Shown here: one piece after another, positions 28,901 through 37,956 of the stretch
How positions within the stretch are numbered: the stretch's first letter is position 1
How the letters are laid out: each line of letters starts with the position of its first letter
NCBI RefSeq assembly: GCF_009739515.1
Contig: NZ_CP046535.1
Span: 2,108,001 to 2,172,000, forward strand
Length of the DNA stretch: 64,000 nt
Source of the DNA: Sphingomonas profundi
GTDB lineage: Bacteria; Pseudomonadota; Alphaproteobacteria; Sphingomonadales; Sphingomonadaceae
Reading direction: 5' to 3'
Position numbers and translations under genes: made by a program
Notes under the pieces: model-generated
Databases searched by the model: none
What the model was told of the DNA's origin: nothing
The model's input: only the letters and a program-made list of their open reading frames with translations

Positions 28901-29286
28901 CTCGCCCGCACGCTGCTGCTTATCCCGGGTTCGAGGATCGGCGCGTTCGGCTGAGAGGCCGGAAGATCGCCCCGATACGGGATGCCAGCGGCGCACTTCC
29001 CCTCGCTATAACGCTACGTCATGCTGAACTCGCTTCAGCATCCACCGCTTACGACACAAAGCCGACGGGACAGAGTGGACCGACGATCTCAGGCGCTGCC
29101 ACGGACGGCGACGAACCCTGAACCACGTCGACCCTGACCATCGGCCGCCAGCGGCGATCGCCCCTCGTCCCCGAACAAGCCAAAGTCCAGGCCCACCCCA
29201 CTCGATCGCCGTCACTGCGACTCGAGAGATAGCCTACACCCACACAGACCGCCCTGCGCTTGAACACCCAGCTGCCTTCGCAGGAC
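28901..29286. other. Intergenic region, no gene seen
   Basis: About 390 bp after the exporter and before the ompA terminator. It has no convincing coding frame. It holds one REP-like palindrome (29021-29041), reported separately; I see nothing else identifiable. Confidence 0.6.
29021..29041. repeat. REP-like palindromic element
   Basis: ATGCTGAA and TTCAGCAT flank CTCGC, an 8-bp stem. The wider sequence around it resembles a short dispersed palindrome that I recall from sphingomonad genomes; copy number cannot be checked from one window. Confidence 0.55.
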
Positions 29287-29289
29287 AAC

Positions 29290-29319
29290 AAAAAAGGGAG
29301 CCGGCTCTCGCCGACTCCC
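29290..29319 (-). terminator. Rho-independent terminator of the ompA-family gene
   Basis: On the minus strand, a 10-bp stem (GGGAGTCGGC / GCCGGCTCCC, one G-U pair) with loop GAGA is followed by six Ts. It lies 22 bp after the stop. Confidence 0.92.
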
Positions 29320-29341
29320 CTTCTTGAACGAGGTAGGTCGC

Positions 29342-30433
29342 TTACTGACCCGAACCCGGACCGAACGTGATTTCCACGCGGCGGTTCTGCGGCTCGCGCA
29401 CACCGTCGGCGGTTTCGACCAGCGGACGGCTCTCTCCGAACGCTTCGGTCGACAGCGCGGTCTCCGGGATGCCCTTGCCGGCCAGATAGGCCTTCACGGA
29501 GTCCGCACGGCGCTGCGAGAGGCCGACGTTGTACGAGTCGGAGCCCGACTTGTCCGCGTGGCCCGCCAGCATGACCGAAGCCGAACCGCCCGAGGCGTAG
29601 GCTGCGGCGGCGTTGTCCAGGATGCCGGCCGCTTCGGTCGTGATGTTCGACTTGTTCCAGTCGAAGAACACGATGAACGGACCAGGCGCTGCCGGAGGCG
29701 GCGGCGGCGGGGTTTCCACCGGCGGCGGCGGCGGCGGCGGCGGGGGCGGCGGGGGCGGCGGCGGTGCGGCCGGCTCGCCGAAGTTGTACATCACGCTCGC
29801 CAGCAGCGAGTGCGAACGGAAGCGCGTCTCGGCGCGGTTGCCGTTGGCAGCCACAACCTTGATGTCGTCGACGTTGAAGAAGCGATACTTCAGGCCGAGA
29901 TCGATGTTCTGCGTGATCGGCGCGCGGACACCCGCGATCGCCTGCCAGGCGAACTTCGAGTCGCTGTCGTCGATGAGAATGACCTCGTTCGAGCGCAGGC
30001 GATTGATCGCGCCCTTCACGCGGGCGATACCGGCACCGCCGCCGACATAGCCGCTGATGCCATCGTCGCTGCCGAAATCGAGCAGGCCGTTGACCATGAA
30101 GCTCAGCGCATCGGTGTGACCGCCGCCACGACCGCCAGTGGTGGTCGCCGTCGTGATCTCGTCGACCTCGGCGCGCTTGTAGCCGACTTCGCCTTCGACA
30201 CGCAGCATGCCGAAATCGTAGCCGATGATGCCGTCGACGTCGAAGCCGTACTTCGAGTCCACATTGTAGGCATTGTTGGTCGTGACGCCGGCCGCATTCG
30301 TCAGATCATATTTCAGATCTTCGACGATCATGCCGCCGCCTTCCGCACCCACATACCAGGCGCCGTCACGCGCCATGGCCGGCGCTGCCAGCGCCGTGGT
30401 GGCGAGCGCAGCCATAATGGCGAGCTTCCGCAT
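29342..30433 (-). CDS. OmpA-family outer-membrane beta-barrel protein
   Basis: 363 residues. A signal peptide ends around APAMA. An eight-stranded barrel region (about 25-215) is followed by a linker with 15 consecutive prolines, a second proline block and a C-terminal OmpA peptidoglycan-binding domain (about 250-360) with AGHADKSGSDSYNVGLSQRR and NRRVEITFG. It anchors the outer membrane to peptidoglycan. AGGGG precedes the ATG by 7 nt. The strong ribosome-binding site and terminator suggest high expression. Confidence 0.95.
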   Translation of the reverse strand: MRKLAIMAALATTALAAPAMARDGAWYVGAEGGGMIVEDLKYDLTNAAGVTTNNAYNVDSKYGFDVDGIIGYDFGMLRVEGEVGYKRAEVDEITTATTTGGRGGGHTDALSFMVNGLLDFGSDDGISGYVGGGAGIARVKGAINRLRSNEVILIDDSDSKFAWQAIAGVRAPITQNIDLGLKYRFFNVDDIKVVAANGNRAETRFRSHSLLASVMYNFGEPAAPPPPPPPPPPPPPPPVETPPPPPPAAPGPFIVFFDWNKSNITTEAAGILDNAAAAYASGGSASVMLAGHADKSGSDSYNVGLSQRRADSVKAYLAGKGIPETALSTEAFGESRPLVETADGVREPQNRRVEITFGPGSGQ

Positions 30434-30633
30434 ATTAATCCCCTTTCAATCGAGATTCTTTCGAAACCTCGGGCTACGTAACCAAAGCGGAACTGGCGCG
30501 CAAGCGTGCATGTCCCACATCTGTTGCTGAAAAGTCGCGGCTATTAGCTAACGAACAAGTTCGACCCCCGGCTCAGATGCGCGTTGAACTCACCTCGAAG
30601 AAAACGGTTTCTCGCGCTGCAAAAAAAATCTGC

Positions 30634-31134
30634 TCAGCTGTTTATCAGGCCGTGCGCCCGCATTGCGGTTAATATCGCGGCAATGCACGCGCGCGCTTCG
30701 GCGTCGATTGTCGTGCCGCCGGCCGGGGCTGCGATGGCGGCCTGCCGGGCGGCGATAACCTGTTGCCCATTCACCGCAATTCCGCCAGTCGGCAGTGCGC
30801 CGCTGCGCCACCCGGTGCCGTCATGCCACGCCCACCGGCCGGCCGAGGCCACCCACGCGGTCATCCCCGCCACCGGCACGATGAAGCGCCAGCCACCGGC
30901 GCTCGCATGCGCCAGCTCGCCCGCATGGCCGATCCACGCTCCGGTCGGCGCGGCGCCGACGATCCAGGAGGAACCCGTAACGGGCGTCGCGGGCGGATCG
31001 TTGGTGGCGGTCGCGGCGACCTGCGCGTGCAGCGCCGCATCGATCCGCACGAGCGCCTCGTTATGGTAGAGCTCCTTCTGTGCCTGGCCAGGCTGCAGCA
31101 GCGGCAGGGCGAAGCGGGCACTCGTCTCGGTCAC
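30634..31134 (-). CDS. DUF2793 domain protein at the end of the GTA cluster
   Basis: 166 residues. TETSARFALPLLQPGQAQKE and HNEALVRIDAALHAQV are the DUF2793 signature; the C-terminal half has a GWRFIVPVAGMTAWV-type repeat found in phage tail fibre-like proteins. Its start overlaps the gp15 stop by 4 bp, so it belongs to the cluster. I infer a tail-tip or receptor-binding role, partly because the position matches that of fibre genes. Eight As on the plus strand (30621-30628) give a T-run just after its stop. Confidence 0.85.
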   Translation of the reverse strand: MTETSARFALPLLQPGQAQKELYHNEALVRIDAALHAQVAATATNDPPATPVTGSSWIVGAAPTGAWIGHAGELAHASAGGWRFIVPVAGMTAWVASAGRWAWHDGTGWRSGALPTGGIAVNGQQVIAARQAAIAAPAGGTTIDAEARACIAAILTAMRAHGLINS

Positions 31135-33332
31135 AATCTGCCTCCCATCGGGTTGAACGTGGCACGTGCGGCGTCCGGCGTCGCGCCATGGTTGCCAAGC
31201 TGCACTACCGAAACGGCGAAGCGATCCGCCGCCCCGGCGCCATCGGCGGCGATCGCCGCCGCGTCATAGTCGCAACCCGGCAGAGCCACCTCGACGGTGC
31301 GGGCGGCGCCGGCATTCGGCGTGATCGTCACGCGATAGCGTTCCGTCTCCTCGCCCAGCAGCACGTCGCCGCCGTCCGTCCATGCCCAGCCGACGCGGCT
31401 GCGGCGGACCCAGGAGAGGCGCAGGCCGCCGCCCGGCAGCGGCGCCGCCGTCAGATGCACCGGGCATGGCGGCCGCAGCGCCCGGCCGGTGGCGATCGCG
31501 CCGCTCTCCACCCCCGCCGCATCGGCCACCCCGGTCGCGATCACCCGCACATTCGCGCCGATGCGATCGGGCGGGACTTCGATCGGCAGCAGCGTGTCGG
31601 CCGTCACCAGCACGAAGCGATCGCCCACCGCATGGCCGCTCATGGCCGCCTCCGTCCCGCGCCGGCCGCGGATCAGGCCCGACAGGCGCCACCGCCCGCC
31701 ACCGATCGCGTCGGCCTGTCCGAACTGGATCAGTTCGTCGCCGATCATCGCCAGATTGGCGCCGTCCACCAGCGCGTCGCAATCCCGCGAGAGCAGCGTC
31801 ATCGCTTCGTTCAGCAGCGCCACCTCCACGAACGATCGCGCGTCGAACAGCGCCGTGTCGTCCGGCGGCAGCACGGTGAGCGCATCGCCCATGATCGCCG
31901 GCGCCGCCGTCGCGCCGATCTCCTGCCAGCTCGCCCCGCCGTCGGTGCTGGCGATCACCGCCGCCCGTCGCCAGCCGGGTGAGACGCCCGCCGCCGCGAG
32001 CCACAGGCGCGGCCCGGCCGCGCCGTCGTCCACGGGCGGCAGGTTGAGCAGCGCCAGGCTGGTCGGCCCGTGCACCGCATCGGCGCCGGCCGTCGCCCGC
32101 CCGGGCTGGGCGACGATCGCGGAGAGATCACGCTCCGCCGTCGCGCGCAGGGTCAGGGTCAGCACCATATTCTCAAGCGTCCAGCCGCCGATGCGCCACA
32201 CGCGGCCGTCCTGCGCGGTGATCGTGTCGCCGGGCCGCAAGTCCAGCCGCCGCCAGGGCAGCGTCGCCTTGGCCGTGGCGCGCGCGTCCCACGCATCAGC
32301 CAGCCGACGCTCCGCCACCGCCTTGGCCGCGCCTGCCGCCATCGCCGCGGCAAGCTCGATCGCCTCCACCCGCCGCCCCGGCCCACCGCCGCGGCGCGCC
32401 CGCTGCAGACCGGCCTGATAGTCGCGCTCCGGCTCGTAATAGGTGATCGTCACCTCGTCGGGCAGCGTGCCGGCCGCCGCGCGGTCCACCCGCCGCCGCT
32501 CCGCCCGCGCCTCGCCGTCCGCCGTGCCCAGCTCGTCGGCGGCGATCGGCATGGCGGCCGGCACCGTATCGCCGATCAGCAGCCGCGTCCCGTCGTCGCG
32601 CAGCGAGAGGGGGATGGCGCGCGCGATCGTCTCGATCGCGCCGCGCACGCTGTCGCCGCTCGCCGCATAGCCGCCCAGCGTCGCGGCGGTCGGGCCGGCG
32701 ACGGCGCCGTCGCTCAGCAGCCCGGCGATCGTGCCGAGCGGCACTGGCGCCGAATCGGCCTCCACCTCGAAGGTGAGCGAGGGGATGCGGTTGCCGAAGT
32801 CGGCCAGCTGCATGTCCTCGAACACGGCATAGGCCATGCCGCGATAGGCGGGCGTGCCGGCCGCCCCCTCGGCCGCCGCGATCAGCGGGTCGATCGCCTG
32901 CGCCTCGTCGCCGGGGTGGAGCCTGAAGCCGGTCTCGCTCTTCCAGTCGCCGGCGGCGCCGCGCAGCAGCTTGCCGTCCGCCCAGATGCGGTGCACCGCG
33001 CGGATCGGCCGGCCGGAAAGCGCCACCGCGAACGAGGCCGAGTAGCTGTAGCTCGTCGTCTTCGGCTTGCCCTTGCCGCCGCCGGATGTGCTGCGGTCCT
33101 CGCGAAGGTCGGTGGCCCATATCACCGTGCCGGCCACGCGCAGCGTGCCGAACAGCTTGGGGATGGGCTGGCCGTAGGCGGAGGTCTGCACCGTCAGCGC
33201 GCCCAGTCGCGCGCCCTGCCGCCTGGGGCCGAGCAGGCGCTGGTCCACCTGCTGCCCCAGCACCGCGCCGATCGCGCCGCCGATCGGCCCGCCGATGACG
33301 GTGCCGATGGTCGTGAGCACCAAGGTCGCCAT
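31131..33332 (-). CDS. GTA gp15-type tail hub/baseplate protein, short form without TIM barrel
   Basis: 733 residues. The N-terminus has the GTA gp15 pattern: a Gly/Ile-rich segment, VDQRLLGPRRQGARLGALTV and YGQPIPKLFGTLRVAGTVIW, then phage-tail_3-like sequence. RcGTA gp15 is about 1,300 residues and carries a glycoside-hydrolase-like TIM barrel after the conserved 'FGNRIPSLTFEV' segment. Here the sequence passes straight to the tail_3 part, so that barrel is missing. It forms the central tail-tip structure. Confidence 0.85.
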   Translation of the reverse strand: MATLVLTTIGTVIGGPIGGAIGAVLGQQVDQRLLGPRRQGARLGALTVQTSAYGQPIPKLFGTLRVAGTVIWATDLREDRSTSGGGKGKPKTTSYSYSASFAVALSGRPIRAVHRIWADGKLLRGAAGDWKSETGFRLHPGDEAQAIDPLIAAAEGAAGTPAYRGMAYAVFEDMQLADFGNRIPSLTFEVEADSAPVPLGTIAGLLSDGAVAGPTAATLGGYAASGDSVRGAIETIARAIPLSLRDDGTRLLIGDTVPAAMPIAADELGTADGEARAERRRVDRAAAGTLPDEVTITYYEPERDYQAGLQRARRGGGPGRRVEAIELAAAMAAGAAKAVAERRLADAWDARATAKATLPWRRLDLRPGDTITAQDGRVWRIGGWTLENMVLTLTLRATAERDLSAIVAQPGRATAGADAVHGPTSLALLNLPPVDDGAAGPRLWLAAAGVSPGWRRAAVIASTDGGASWQEIGATAAPAIMGDALTVLPPDDTALFDARSFVEVALLNEAMTLLSRDCDALVDGANLAMIGDELIQFGQADAIGGGRWRLSGLIRGRRGTEAAMSGHAVGDRFVLVTADTLLPIEVPPDRIGANVRVIATGVADAAGVESGAIATGRALRPPCPVHLTAAPLPGGGLRLSWVRRSRVGWAWTDGGDVLLGEETERYRVTITPNAGAARTVEVALPGCDYDAAAIAADGAGAADRFAVSVVQLGNHGATPDAARATFNPMGGRL

Positions 33333-33743
33333 TCAATCCTCCCCGTCGATCCGCCACGCGCCCGCGATCGGCCATGGCGGCGCGCCCGGCACCTCCGTCA
33401 CCCGCCGCAGCCGTGCATCGGCGTGCACGAAGCCGTCGGCCGTCAGCACCGCCAGGTGCCACTGGCCCGGCCCGGTCGTCAGCAGCAGCAGGTCCCCCGT
33501 TCGCGCCCCGGCGGCATCGATCGGCGCGAATCCCGCCGCCGCGATCGCCGCCACGATCGTCTCGCGCCCGCCGCCGCGCTGCGCATAGGCGCGCGGCACC
33601 GCCGTGCCGGACAGGTGATCGCGGCAGGCGACCGCCACCAGCCCCACGCAGTCCAGCCCCGTCGCCGGATTGCGCCCCTGCGGCCGGAACGGTGCGCCCA
33701 CGCACGCCTGCGCCGCCCGCGCGATCGCCTCACCCCGCTCCAT
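33333..33743 (-). CDS. GTA gp14-type NlpC/P60 cell-wall peptidase
   Basis: 136 residues, compact. The catalytic Cys lies in GLDCVGLVAVACRDHL and the His in GQWHLAVLTADGFVHAD. In RcGTA the matching protein is a tail-tip peptidase that opens murein during DNA delivery. It is one base from the gp15 start and one base from the gp13 stop, consistent with tight coupling. Confidence 0.9.
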   Translation of the reverse strand: MERGEAIARAAQACVGAPFRPQGRNPATGLDCVGLVAVACRDHLSGTAVPRAYAQRGGGRETIVAAIAAAGFAPIDAAGARTGDLLLLTTGPGQWHLAVLTADGFVHADARLRRVTEVPGAPPWPIAGAWRIDGED

Positions 33744-33744
33744 C

Positions 33745-34560
33745 TCAGGCGCCCGGATAGCGGGTCAGCAGATCGTTGCCGGCCAGATGCGGCTCGCCGC
33801 GGAAATTGGCCATGTTGGCGAAGCGCGCCCGGCACGTCGCGAACGCCTTGTCGCACCCCTCGATGAGCTCGACATGGTCGCCGATGGCAGCCGCCGTTGA
33901 AGGAGGATCGCGCAGCGTCAGCGTCGTCCCACTGGACGCAAGGATCGCGGTGGCGATGCCGCTGTTCGCGCCGTCGATCCAGCGCAGCCGGCCATAGGCG
34001 TAGCTGCCGGGCGCGTTCTCGGCCCGGTCCAGGGTCAGCGATGCGCCGCCCGCCGCGACGATCCGCGCCACGGTGCGGCGCCCGGCCATGTCCACCCGGC
34101 AGCGCCGGTCGCCCAGCTCGGCGCGGCATTCCGGCGATGTCTGCTCCACCACCGGCCGCTCCAGCAGCGCGGTCGGCCCGCGCAGCTCGGCGGTGAAGCC
34201 GCCGTCGCGTAACCCCACGTCGCCCAGCTCGCCGCGCGCCAGCGGCAGCACGGCGCCGTCCGCGTCCGTCCAGTCGATCGCGAACAGCCGCACCCGCGCG
34301 CCGTCCCAGCGCCCGGCCGCGAGATCGTCGGCGCTGATCGCGTCGGCCGAAAGCGCGCCGGATATGTCGAGCGTGTCGACGTCGAACCCGTCCGACAGGC
34401 TGATCGCGGACGGCAGCATACCCGGCGCCGCGCGATACGGCAGGCCGGCGATGATGATGTCGCGGTCATGGCCGGTGAAGCCCAGCGACACGCCGTCGCG
34501 CCGGTCCAGCCGCCAGCACAAGGCGATCGTGGTCAGCTCGGGCGAGAGGAACGGCGTCAC
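33745..34560 (-). CDS. GTA gp13-type DUF2163 tail hub protein
   Basis: 271 residues. The DUF2163 pattern is seen in the N-terminal LCWRLDRRDGVSLGFTGHD and in the C-terminal Cys-rich part. Four cysteines are arranged as ECRAELGDRRC and EGCDKAFATC, a spacing like that of lambda gpL-type tail proteins that bind an iron-sulfur cluster (inference). It overlaps the gp12 gene stop by 4 bp. Confidence 0.88.
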   Translation of the reverse strand: MTPFLSPELTTIALCWRLDRRDGVSLGFTGHDRDIIIAGLPYRAAPGMLPSAISLSDGFDVDTLDISGALSADAISADDLAAGRWDGARVRLFAIDWTDADGAVLPLARGELGDVGLRDGGFTAELRGPTALLERPVVEQTSPECRAELGDRRCRVDMAGRRTVARIVAAGGASLTLDRAENAPGSYAYGRLRWIDGANSGIATAILASSGTTLTLRDPPSTAAAIGDHVELIEGCDKAFATCRARFANMANFRGEPHLAGNDLLTRYPGA

Positions 34561-36875
34561 GCCGTCGCCTCGCGCAGTTCGATCAGCGGCACGCTCGGCG
34601 CCGCCCCCGCGCCGAATGTCGCGCGGCTCACCTCCAGCCGATCGGTGGCGAAGCGCACCGGTACGTCGAACAGGAAGCCTGCCGTCACCCCCGCGCCGGT
34701 CGCGGGCGCGCTGTCGAACGCCACGATGCCGCCGGGTTCCAGCGTCCAGCCGGTGATCCGCTCCACGCCGTTCACGGCCACGCGCACGCTGCCGGCAACC
34801 GGCCGCGTGATGCGGCGGCGCTGCGGGTCCTCGCCGCCGTACAGCTTCACCAGCGGGAAGCGCGTCGTCGTCCCGTCGCCCCGCCCGATCGCCTGGTCGG
34901 CGAAGCCGGGTGTGCCGCCGGCCGAGCCATGATCGAACGGATCGCGGAAGCGGAAGCCGCGCGCCGCGCCCCGCCGCGCGCGAAAGAAGGCGATCAGCGC
35001 CTGCACGTCCGCCTCCGATCGCACGCCCGGCCCGGCGTCGAACCGCAGGCGCGCATCCGCCCAGTCGCTGTTGCGCTGCTCGTGGCCCGATCCCGTTGTC
35101 ACGATCGCGGTCGAGAAGCCGGGCTCCACGCTCGCCTCACGGCCGATCGCGATCGGGAACGGCACGTCGTCGAAAGCCTGCACCGCGCTCTCCTCACCGA
35201 TGTCGAAATGGACGAAGCCGTCGCGCAGCACCTGCGGCAGCGCCCAGACGAAGGTTTCCGCGCCGCCGCGCGCCCGCGCCGCCTCGGCCGCCGCGTCGAT
35301 GTCGGCCCATAGCCCCGCATCCTCCGGCCGCAGCACGAAGCCGGCGAAATAATGCTGCTCGCCGATCGGGTAGCCCAGCCGCGCCGTCGCCGCGGCGATG
35401 CCGCGCGCGGTCGATCCGCGATCGCCGGCTGTCACCCAGTCATAATCCTCCAGCTGCAGCACGTCGAAGGCCGGGTGCGCCCAGCCCACCGGCACGTTCG
35501 CCCGCTTGGCCTCGGGCGCGGCGGCATCCAGCACGGTGGGCAGATAGACGAGCAGCAGCACCTGCGCGCCCGGCGCCTCGTCGCGCACCGCGTCGCGCAG
35601 CGCCAGGGTGGAGGCCGCCAGCAGCGCGCCGGCCGCATCCAGCAGCGTCTTCTGCGCGGGCGACAGCGCGGTCGACCGGATCGTCGGGATGGACGCCGGC
35701 GATCCGCCGAACGCCGCGCGCGCCGCCGCGTCGTACAGGCACGGCCGCCCGTCGGCCGGCATCGTCCACCACCACGGCTCGCCGATCTGGAAGCGCACCG
35801 CCAGCCCGGCCTCGTCCGCGATCGCCACGAAGGCGCGCGCCACCGCCTGAAGATAGGCCATCGCATCGTCATGCGCCGGGGACAGCAGGGTCGAGGGCGG
35901 CACCCACCCGGTCAGCGCCGGGTCGCCATTCTCCGCCCGCTGCTTCCACGCCGCCGGCGCATGGGCATCGAACAGTTCGTACGACAGCGAGAGGATCAGC
36001 TCGTATCCCAGCGCCCGCGCCTGCGCGGCCAAGTCGCGATGCCAGGCGCGGCAGGCGGCGTTCAGCGCGCCGCCCGCCAGCGTCACCGTCAGCGGATCGC
36101 CGTCGAGCCGAAAATAGTGGCTCATGCCGACATAGTGGTTGATGATCCCGCGATAGCCGAGGTGCATCGCGTTACGCAGCATCCGCGCCGGGGTCATATC
36201 GTACAGGTCGTCATAGCCTGTCGCGATGCGCAGTCCGTGCGCCGGCACCTGCCCGTCGCCGATCGCCAGCACCGATCCCGGCCCGTCGCAGACGATGCCG
36301 CTCATCTCCGCCCACCCCTCGACCGGCGTCGGCAGCAGGGCGGCGCCGGCATCGTAGCCGGGCGCCACCAGCGAGATGAACATGCGGTCCACGTCGCCCG
36401 CCCACACCGGGTCCGCCTCGCCGGGCAGCAGGAAGCCGCCATCCAGGTCGGCGAAGTCCAGCGCCACGGTCGCGTCGGTACGCGTGCCGGTGGCATAGTT
36501 CCACAACCGCACGTACCAGGCGCGCGCCACGCCGCCGGCGTCGCGTCCCTCGATCGTCAGCGTCGGGCCGTGCAGCGCGTCCAGCGCCCGCACGCCCGCC
36601 GATCGCCAGCGGAAGCGCAGCGTGCAGGCGCGGAAGTCGCGGTTCGTCTCATAGGCCAGCAGCGGGTGGTCGTGGCGGTCCTGCGCCGCCCAGATCAGCC
36701 CGGCCAGATCGTCGCGGCGATAGAAGGCGGCGTCGACGCGCAGCGCATCGGGCGCCGTGGTCGTCACCGCCGCCATCATCGGCCGGGGAAAGTTCACCGT
36801 CCAGAAGCGCGCGTCGAACCGCTTGATGAAGGCGGTCTCCAGCGCGTCGTCGGCCGCCGCCAGTCGCCAGCCCAT
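34557..36875 (-). CDS. GTA gp12-type DUF2460 distal tail protein fused to a TIM-barrel-like region
   Basis: 772 residues against about 210 in RcGTA gp12. The C-terminal ~200 residues are DUF2460 (SVEPGFSTAIVTTGSGHEQR, DAGPGVRSEADVQALIAFF, RGFRFRDPFDH). About 570 residues precede it: a beta-rich domain (1-215), then a glycoside-hydrolase-like TIM-barrel region with GYRGIINHYVGMSHYF, YELILSLSYELFDAHAP, RFQIGEPWWW and FDVLQLEDYDW. I recall similar long forms annotated as non-contractile tail sheath proteins in other genomes. Candidate acidic catalytic residues are visible (GEPWWW, LEDYDW), but activity is unproven. Confidence 0.85.
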   Translation of the reverse strand: MGWRLAAADDALETAFIKRFDARFWTVNFPRPMMAAVTTTAPDALRVDAAFYRRDDLAGLIWAAQDRHDHPLLAYETNRDFRACTLRFRWRSAGVRALDALHGPTLTIEGRDAGGVARAWYVRLWNYATGTRTDATVALDFADLDGGFLLPGEADPVWAGDVDRMFISLVAPGYDAGAALLPTPVEGWAEMSGIVCDGPGSVLAIGDGQVPAHGLRIATGYDDLYDMTPARMLRNAMHLGYRGIINHYVGMSHYFRLDGDPLTVTLAGGALNAACRAWHRDLAAQARALGYELILSLSYELFDAHAPAAWKQRAENGDPALTGWVPPSTLLSPAHDDAMAYLQAVARAFVAIADEAGLAVRFQIGEPWWWTMPADGRPCLYDAAARAAFGGSPASIPTIRSTALSPAQKTLLDAAGALLAASTLALRDAVRDEAPGAQVLLLVYLPTVLDAAAPEAKRANVPVGWAHPAFDVLQLEDYDWVTAGDRGSTARGIAAATARLGYPIGEQHYFAGFVLRPEDAGLWADIDAAAEAARARGGAETFVWALPQVLRDGFVHFDIGEESAVQAFDDVPFPIAIGREASVEPGFSTAIVTTGSGHEQRNSDWADARLRFDAGPGVRSEADVQALIAFFRARRGAARGFRFRDPFDHGSAGGTPGFADQAIGRGDGTTTRFPLVKLYGGEDPQRRRITRPVAGSVRVAVNGVERITGWTLEPGGIVAFDSAPATGAGVTAGFLFDVPVRFATDRLEVSRATFGAGAAPSVPLIELREATA

Positions 36876-36876
36876 C

Positions 36877-37449
36877 TCAGCGGTCCGCCGCTTCGATGGC
36901 GGCGCGCACCGCCCGCGCCACCTGCCGGCTCGATTGGGCGAGCGCGCGCGGCTCGCCGCCGTCGCTTGCGTTCACGGTGATCGCCACGCGCACGTCGCGG
37001 CTCCCTCCCATGGCCGTCTCGATCCGCCCGCTGGTCGTCGGCACGAACAGCTCCGGCCCGCGCTCGCCCACCATATAGCCGCGTCCCGGCGCCACCGCCC
37101 CGCCGGTGGCCCGTCCCGGCACGCCCAGCAGCGAACCCAGCAGCTGCGTTCCCGCGCCCAGCAGGCCACCGCTGCTGCCGCCGCTTCCGGTGATCGCGCC
37201 GATGCCGCTGCGTACCGCCGCCGCGGCGATCTCGCTCAGCGTCGCCAGCGCCACCCGGCGCAGGTCGTCGAAGCCGAACTTGCCGGTGCGCGTCGCGCGG
37301 ACCAGCGCGGTCTCGATCGCCCGCCCGGCCCGCTCCGCCCCCCGCTCCAGCGGTCCGTCAAGCTGCCCGCGCATGGCCGCCACGTCGCGGGCGAAGCCGG
37401 CGGTGTCGGCGCGCACGCGCACCACCAGCCGGTCGATTTCCTCATCCAT
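36877..37449 (-). CDS. GTA gp11-type tail tape measure protein
   Basis: 190 residues, beginning MDEEIDRLVVRVRADTAGFA. A helical first half and a Gly-rich central hydrophobic segment (SGGLLGAGTQLLGSLLGVPG) are followed by GYMVGERGPELFVPT, which is typical of lambda-type tape measure C-termini. It is very short, as expected for the small GTA tail. It overlaps the upstream chaperone gene by 8 bp. Confidence 0.88.
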   Translation of the reverse strand: MDEEIDRLVVRVRADTAGFARDVAAMRGQLDGPLERGAERAGRAIETALVRATRTGKFGFDDLRRVALATLSEIAAAAVRSGIGAITGSGGSSGGLLGAGTQLLGSLLGVPGRATGGAVAPGRGYMVGERGPELFVPTTSGRIETAMGGSRDVRVAITVNASDGGEPRALAQSSRQVARAVRAAIEAADR

Positions 37450-37642
37450 CGGGGAACATCTCCTTCAGCCGCGCCAGATCGTCCGATCCGGCCGGCACGC
37501 TCATCCCGTCCTCGCCGAAGAAGGCGCGCAGCACGGCCGCCAGCTCCGCCGGCGTCGCCCGCCAGAACTCGTCCGGCCGCCAGCCGATCAGCGCGCCGGC
37601 GATCCCAGCCAGCCGCGCGGCGCCTTCAGCGAAGCGCATCAC
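37442..37642 (-). CDS. GTA phage tail assembly chaperone (gp10.1 type)
   Basis: 66 residues. GWRPDEFWRATPAELAAVL is the signature of the small GTA tail assembly chaperone family. It lies between the gp10-type and tape measure genes with overlaps on both sides. It probably coats the tape measure protein before tail tube assembly. Confidence 0.88.
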   Translation of the reverse strand: MMRFAEGAARLAGIAGALIGWRPDEFWRATPAELAAVLRAFFGEDGMSVPAGSDDLARLKEMFPDG

Positions 37643-37956
37643 CGCCCCTGCAGGATCTGGCCGATCAGCACCCGCAGCGCCGGCGTCGCGGCAACCAATC
37701 CGGCCTCCGCCACCGCCTCACCCAGCCGCTCGCGGGTCAGCGCCGCCGGCGCTTCGTGGCGGCAGTGCCAGAACAGGCCCACCAGTTCGGCCAGCGTCAG
37801 CCCGCCGCCGGCGGCCCGCTCCACCAGCGCGAACAGCGGCCCCAGCTCCTGCTCGGCCGCCACCAGCGCGCCGAAGCTCGGCCGCAGCGCGATCGCCTCG
37901 CCCGCCACCCGCAGCATCGCCTCGCCGCGCGCCGGGTTCGCGCCCGCCGCGCTCAC
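37639..37956 (-). CDS. GTA gp10-type tail assembly protein
   Basis: 105 residues from a GTG that overlaps the tail tube stop (GTGA). The core GEAIALRPSFGALVAAEQEL and the helical remainder match the GTA_gp10 family. With the next gene it forms the tail-chaperone pair that phages often express by frameshift; here the two frames are separate overlapping genes. Confidence 0.82.
   Translation of the reverse strand: MSAAGANPARGEAMLRVAGEAIALRPSFGALVAAEQELGPLFALVERAAGGGLTLAELVGLFWHCRHEAPAALTRERLGEAVAEAGLVAATPALRVLIGQILQGR

Noticed and set aside
29695-29770. GGC-rich repeat block taken as a tandem-repeat element
   Set aside because: It simply encodes the polyproline linker of the OmpA-family protein.
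30600-30660. Rho-independent terminator for the whole GTA cluster
   Set aside because: There is an eight-base T-run on the minus strand, but no convincing stable stem precedes it.
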